NCBI GenBank assembly: GCA_963920765.1
Contig: OY987247.1
Coordinates: 8,156,471-8,220,470, forward strand
Source: Ulota crispa
Taxonomy: Eukaryota; Streptophyta; Bryopsida; Orthotrichales; Orthotrichaceae
Direction: 5' to 3'
Length of the DNA: 64,000 nt
Both the position numbers and the translations under genes were made by a program. Below the pieces are notes generated by a model. That model saw only the letters and a list, made by a program, of their open reading frames with translations, searched no databases and was not told the origin of the DNA. This document shows, in pieces, positions 59,833 to 64,000 of this stretch (its first letter is position 1; each line of letters starts with the position of its first letter).

Positions 59833-62800
59833 AGACTTGAACTTGGAAGTGCATAAACTTCACTTAGGAAGTAATCCTCATGACGGTTATATCCAAGTAT
59901 AATACCTCTTACCAGATGATTTTGAGACATTTTGTATCATTGTAGTTTCAGAGCCGGGGACTAGCTTCTGGTTGAATTATTGTGCTAGGAGTGAAAAGCC
60001 ATGATACAGTTAACCCAGTTGGACGAAAGTAGTCCGCGGGATATACACTACTCTAGTGCAACCACAGTGACCGGCCCTAGCGTTCAAGGATTAACATTCT
60101 CTTACCTAACACGTACTTCAGCTTTTTGTTATAGGTCTTTGCAAAGTGGATGTTTGGAGATCATGTTGTTTGCTTTCATGGAGTTAGATTGTAGTCCTTT
60201 GGATCACAATGATTTTAGTATTGCTTGTAGTGACTCTGAAGAGGTTAGCAGTTGTATCAGTATCCATGGAAATTCTGCATTGTTATTGTTGAATTAGACT
60301 ATCGTCACTAGGCAATGTGGGTAGTTATTTCTAGCAAATTGGGACTTCAATGTTGTGATTGTTGAGTTCCAGATATCCACATCAACCAACCAAATCTTCA
60401 GAAACATTAGCAAAATAATGAGCCCTCCAAGTGCCCCTTCATTTGTAACTCTCGTAAAATGTATTGAGCTTAGGTTGCGTACATTAGGAATGTGTGTGAA
60501 TTTTCTTATTGTACAATTACTAAGCATTTAATATGGTATCCAAATTTGAGTTGACACAAGTATTGTGCCACAATTTTTTTATGATTTGACTAGATATATC
60601 ATATCACAAAAACTAAATATGTAATATTACAAAGGTCCTTGTGATTTTAGTAGTATGATAATGTTGCCTTGTTTCCATTGGAACCCAAGGCTCTTAGCCA
60701 TCATTGCACAAAGCTTTAGATTGGGAAAAGTAGAATGTAAAATACTTTCCATATCTCAAAGTACAAATTAAAACCATTTTTGGGGTCTTTTGAAAAGGGT
60801 CTGGACAGGGCATCGTTTTGCTAATGACAATCAGGACTGGAGACTTGGAACGTAGTGTGTTCCAGCTCTCAGTTGCCATCTATCAATAATTCTAGAAATT
60901 CGCATGTGCACAATTGTTTTACTGAAGCAAAGAAATATGTGTTTCTGCATATTGAAATCTGAGTGCTTTGTAAATTACATGAAGCTGTGATTTTTAGTAA
61001 CTCAAGCATAATTCAAATGCTACGCATGGGACCACCGATTCCATACATTCACTAGGCTCGGGAGGTATGAGATATTCTTATGATTTGTGAAGCAAGTTTG
61101 TGTGTTAGGTCTTGTTCCTTGCGATACTCCATGTTTGAAATTCTTGTTGTTCAAGGATACTCTACACTTATGATTGGAAATCTGGGGTACTTGAAGTTTC
61201 AGTAGTTGGTAGTGTAGTGAAAACATAATCAAGTAACAAATATATGTGCATATGAATTTCTCTATTACTGCAGTCGTCATACCTTAATTTGTTGTACTCA
61301 TCAAACATGTCTTGAAAGGTACAGACCTAAACTATCTTCACTGTGATACCATCGTCACCCACAGTCAGTTTGTCACCAAATTCAGTTCTAATTACAATCT
61401 ATGAAAATTGGAGAAAAAAAACATCAAAGACATTTAAAATGGAGATGCATCTGCCACCAATGTATTAAAAATGTGTTCTATTCATTTCCAAGACAAAGGC
61501 ATTTAAGTTTTGAAAAGCAGTCTAGAGCCTCAAGTGTAGATGAAGGTTATTGGTAAAATGTTGATGAAGGTTACGTATTTATTATGGCTATGTAGGTGTA
61601 AAATCGAACTTGGCACTTGCTAGCTTAGGCTACTTGGTGGAACAACAACCTACACCTCAAAGCCTTCTGCCCCCTTTTTTATTTTTAAAGTATATACGTA
61701 GTTTGAAGTTTAGTAAGAAATTGATTATGTGGGAAGGATTTTGAGTATTGTTTGTGATCAAGGTTGGCGCGTCTTGGATTTGTTTCATTTAACAATTTTA
61801 GTGTAATTCTTCTAGATTGGCAAACCAGTCATTTTGTTCAATGAGGTGCTTTGTAGAATGTGGGGAATGGTATTTCATGAGTGGGGATCCATAAGTAGTG
61901 AGCCGTGAGCTGAGATTTTTTGTCAAAATAATACATTTCACCTATAATTGTGTACATAGGGCTCTATAATTGTACATTTTAACTATCATCTTTTGAAAAA
62001 CTTGTTATTTTTTTAGTCATTCCATTGATTTTGAATTGAGAATCCTTTCTTGCTCACAAAATCTTCAATTGTAACTCATGGCTCACCATTTTATGCTCAC
62101 CAAATAGCGTTGACCTATGTCATATGAGAATATTACCTTATTAAACAAATTGGAAAAATTCCAAATTCCAAACACAAAATTCATCTTGCTTTCAAAACTT
62201 AGTACATTAATATATATATATATTTTTTCAAGTTTATCAAAATAGAGGTTAGCTCAAAAACTCACAAGTTAACAAGAAGCCATACTAAACATTCCTCCTA
62301 GAATGTATACGTTAATGTTCATTTGCCATGATCTTAATTTCTTATCCTAAAATGTGGATATTGTTCACATTGTTGAAAAAATAAAAATAAATGGTATGAC
62401 TGACTATTTAAAAGAGGTTGGTGGCATTTTGTCAAAAATATAATGTATGTAATGATTTTTTTTAAACATGTCCATATTGGAATCACCAGTCGACACAGCA
62501 ATGAATGATGGACCATTCAAATTCTATAAATAATCATTTGGTTTTTCTTGGAGATACATGCAAAAAGGCGGGAAATTTCTGGATATGTTGTTTAAATTTT
62601 AGAGATATTCTTAAAATAATTCATAGTTCACAATTATATGCATGTCTGTATTTACAATAATAGTCCATATCTTATTACTTATGGCGTATGAGAAACTTTG
62701 GATATGAAGGATCAAAATTACCTTTGACATTGTCAAATATGGTCAACCTAAATAATAAATATTTTTCCAAATGCAATTGCATTCACAATACAAGATATGA

Positions 62801-63002
62801 ACATTAGCAATCCACAATGAAAAAACGGAATTTAGAACCACTTTTTGGATTACATAGAGCCAATTGGCCACATATATTTAAATCCAAATTATTCATGTAG
62901 TTTTGGATTTTAAGGCCTTTTTATTTCATTTGGACTATGCAAAACATGCAAGATCTCTCAATGTTTTTGTATGTGTTTCTAAAAAAAAGTGATTTTTATA
63001 TA
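59833..63002. other. Intergenic DNA without supportable genes
   Basis: A 98-codon ATG frame at 60001-60297 (begins MIQLTQLDESS, low-AT for this region) is the only candidate; no domain, promoter or splice context supports it. The rest is AT-rich with T-tracts. Confidence 0.45.
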
Positions 63003-63425
63003 GGAAATTACAAATAGGGGTATGAAAACGTAAAATATTACAAATAGGGACGCAGTTTCAAAATAATTACAAACAGGGGCATGATTTCAAAAAACATTGT
63101 AATTTTCTGTAATTTTTTTTGGTTTGAACATTGATTGAGTTAAATACATCACATCAAATGTTAGCTAACTTCCAAAAAATTTAAAATTTTCCAAAAATCA
63201 TCATCCCCTTTACTAAAATTCTTTGTTTAAGCTTGATTTGGAGATATCTTTAACTTTTAGAAATTAGCTAACATTTAATGTGATGTGTCTACATCAATCA
63301 ATGTCCAAACCAAAAAAAATTACAAAATAGATTTTTAAAAATGGTGCCCCTATTTGCAATTATTTTGAAATTGTGCCCCTATCTGTAATATTTTACATTT
63401 TCCATGCCCCTATTTGTAACTTCCC
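63003..63425. mobile_element. Inverted-repeat element family B, 423 bp
   Basis: Starts GGAAATTACAAATAGGGGTA and ends CCCCTATTTGTAACTTCCC. Within each end the word ATTACAAATAGGGGCATG-like occurs three times in tandem about 30-35 bp apart. Inner arms CACATCAAATGTTAGCTAA / TTAGCTAACATTTAATGTG. No clear TSD, non-coding, single copy here. Confidence 0.75.
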
Positions 63426-63727
63426 ATTTTTTATGTTTGATATTTGAATTTTTCAAACTTAATGACAATGATATCATAGTGTGAGTTTATACAAAGTCCA
63501 AACAAGAGAAATTTAAACTAGATTGATCAAGGATTACTCCTCAATGATATTGGCATAAAACTTTAATTATTTCATAAACATTCAAATGTTTTTAAAAAAA
63601 CCACATTAAAATATTAAATTCTTATAAAACGTAGTTGATTGTGCAAATGAAATCCACATATCATGAAGACAATACCCTTGGTCACATATATTGGCTAGGT
63701 TATTGCAACTTATAAAACAAAAATAAG

Positions 63728-63832
63728 CTATGTACATGTACATGTATGTATATGTATATGTATGTATGTATATGCATGTGTATATGTATATGTGTATATA
63801 TATATGTATATATGTATATATATATATGTGTG

Positions 63833-63891
<59 letters not shown>

Positions 63892-63916
63892 TTATATTTA
63901 TATTTATATTTATATC
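63728..63916. repeat. Compound microsatellite: (TATG)n, (TA)n, (TATATT)n
   Basis: TATG/TACATG words pass into TATATATA and then into TTTATA hexamers. The long frames reading MYMYMYVYV are artefacts of the repeat. Confidence 0.95.
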
Positions 63917-64000
63917 AATTTACTTCATTGAAATACCAATCATAAAGAAATAAAAATTGCATGAATTAGTAAATTGATAATGTTGTAGTTACATAAGTCA

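Noticed and set aside
60001-60297. 98-codon ATG frame as a gene
   Set aside because: No recognised domain, no promoter, splice or neighbour support; left as part of the intergenic entry.
63728-63953. Frames of 60-70 codons rich in Tyr, Met and Val
   Set aside because: Produced by TATG/TATA microsatellite sequence.

Overview
The window is nuclear DNA of a streptophyte, almost certainly a land plant. The evidence is spliceosomal introns with GT..AG borders, plastid-type chaperonin 60 alpha and beta-amylase genes, telobox motifs (AAACCCTAA) beside genes, a plastid atpA fragment embedded in nuclear sequence, and plant-type transposons (Ty1/copia, CACTA, Stowaway, hAT, PIF/Harbinger-like, Mutator-like). 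I cannot assign a species. Most of the window is AT-rich and gene-poor. CPN60A stands out by very G/C-rich codons.

Genes in order: (1) a beta-amylase on the minus strand, 3' end cut by the window start, six complete exons plus the start of a seventh in 1-2575, and a probable 5' exon near 4462-4773; (2) a broken Ty1/copia element, 7610-12166, with two 271-bp LTRs; (3) an Agenet/Tudor-like gene or gene remnant, 12170-13855, whose ATG lies 4 bp past the 3' LTR; (4) an uninterrupted PRP22/DHX8-type DEAH helicase, 23976-27212, with a complete helicase core but two frameshifts and two in-frame stops; (5) a plastid-derived atpA fragment, 33715-34245; (6) a TXNDC9-like (phosducin-like/thioredoxin-like) gene, four exons, 34363-37659 minus; (7) plastid CPN60A, eight exons, 586 codons, 43581-50194 minus.

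The space between and within genes is dominated by short non-coding inverted-repeat elements. At least nine kinds can be defined by hand from their ends and target-site duplications (TSDs): Mutator-like MITEs with 9-bp TSDs (5976, 30952, 33869, 35882, 45164, and a palindromic relative at 52331); a TTAA-bounded group with CCCYTAAA-type ends (15234, 19776, 28379, 31126, 31717, 39853, 45546, 47413, 50741, 53731); a CACTA MITE; a Stowaway; an 8-bp-TSD hAT-like MITE; Tourist-like and foldback elements with TAA targets; a TA-flanked family (22088, 58507); and families known to me only from repetition within this window. Several are nested, which gives relative insertion ages.

The genes do not form a functional cluster. 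Beta-amylase acts in starch breakdown, CPN60A in plastid protein folding, DHX8 in spliceosome release and TXNDC9 in cytosolic chaperonin/tubulin folding. The most informative parts are the datable transposon insertions: one into an atpA fragment whose empty-site sequence is known, one at the helicase stop codon, and two placed 10-13 bp inside 5' splice sites.
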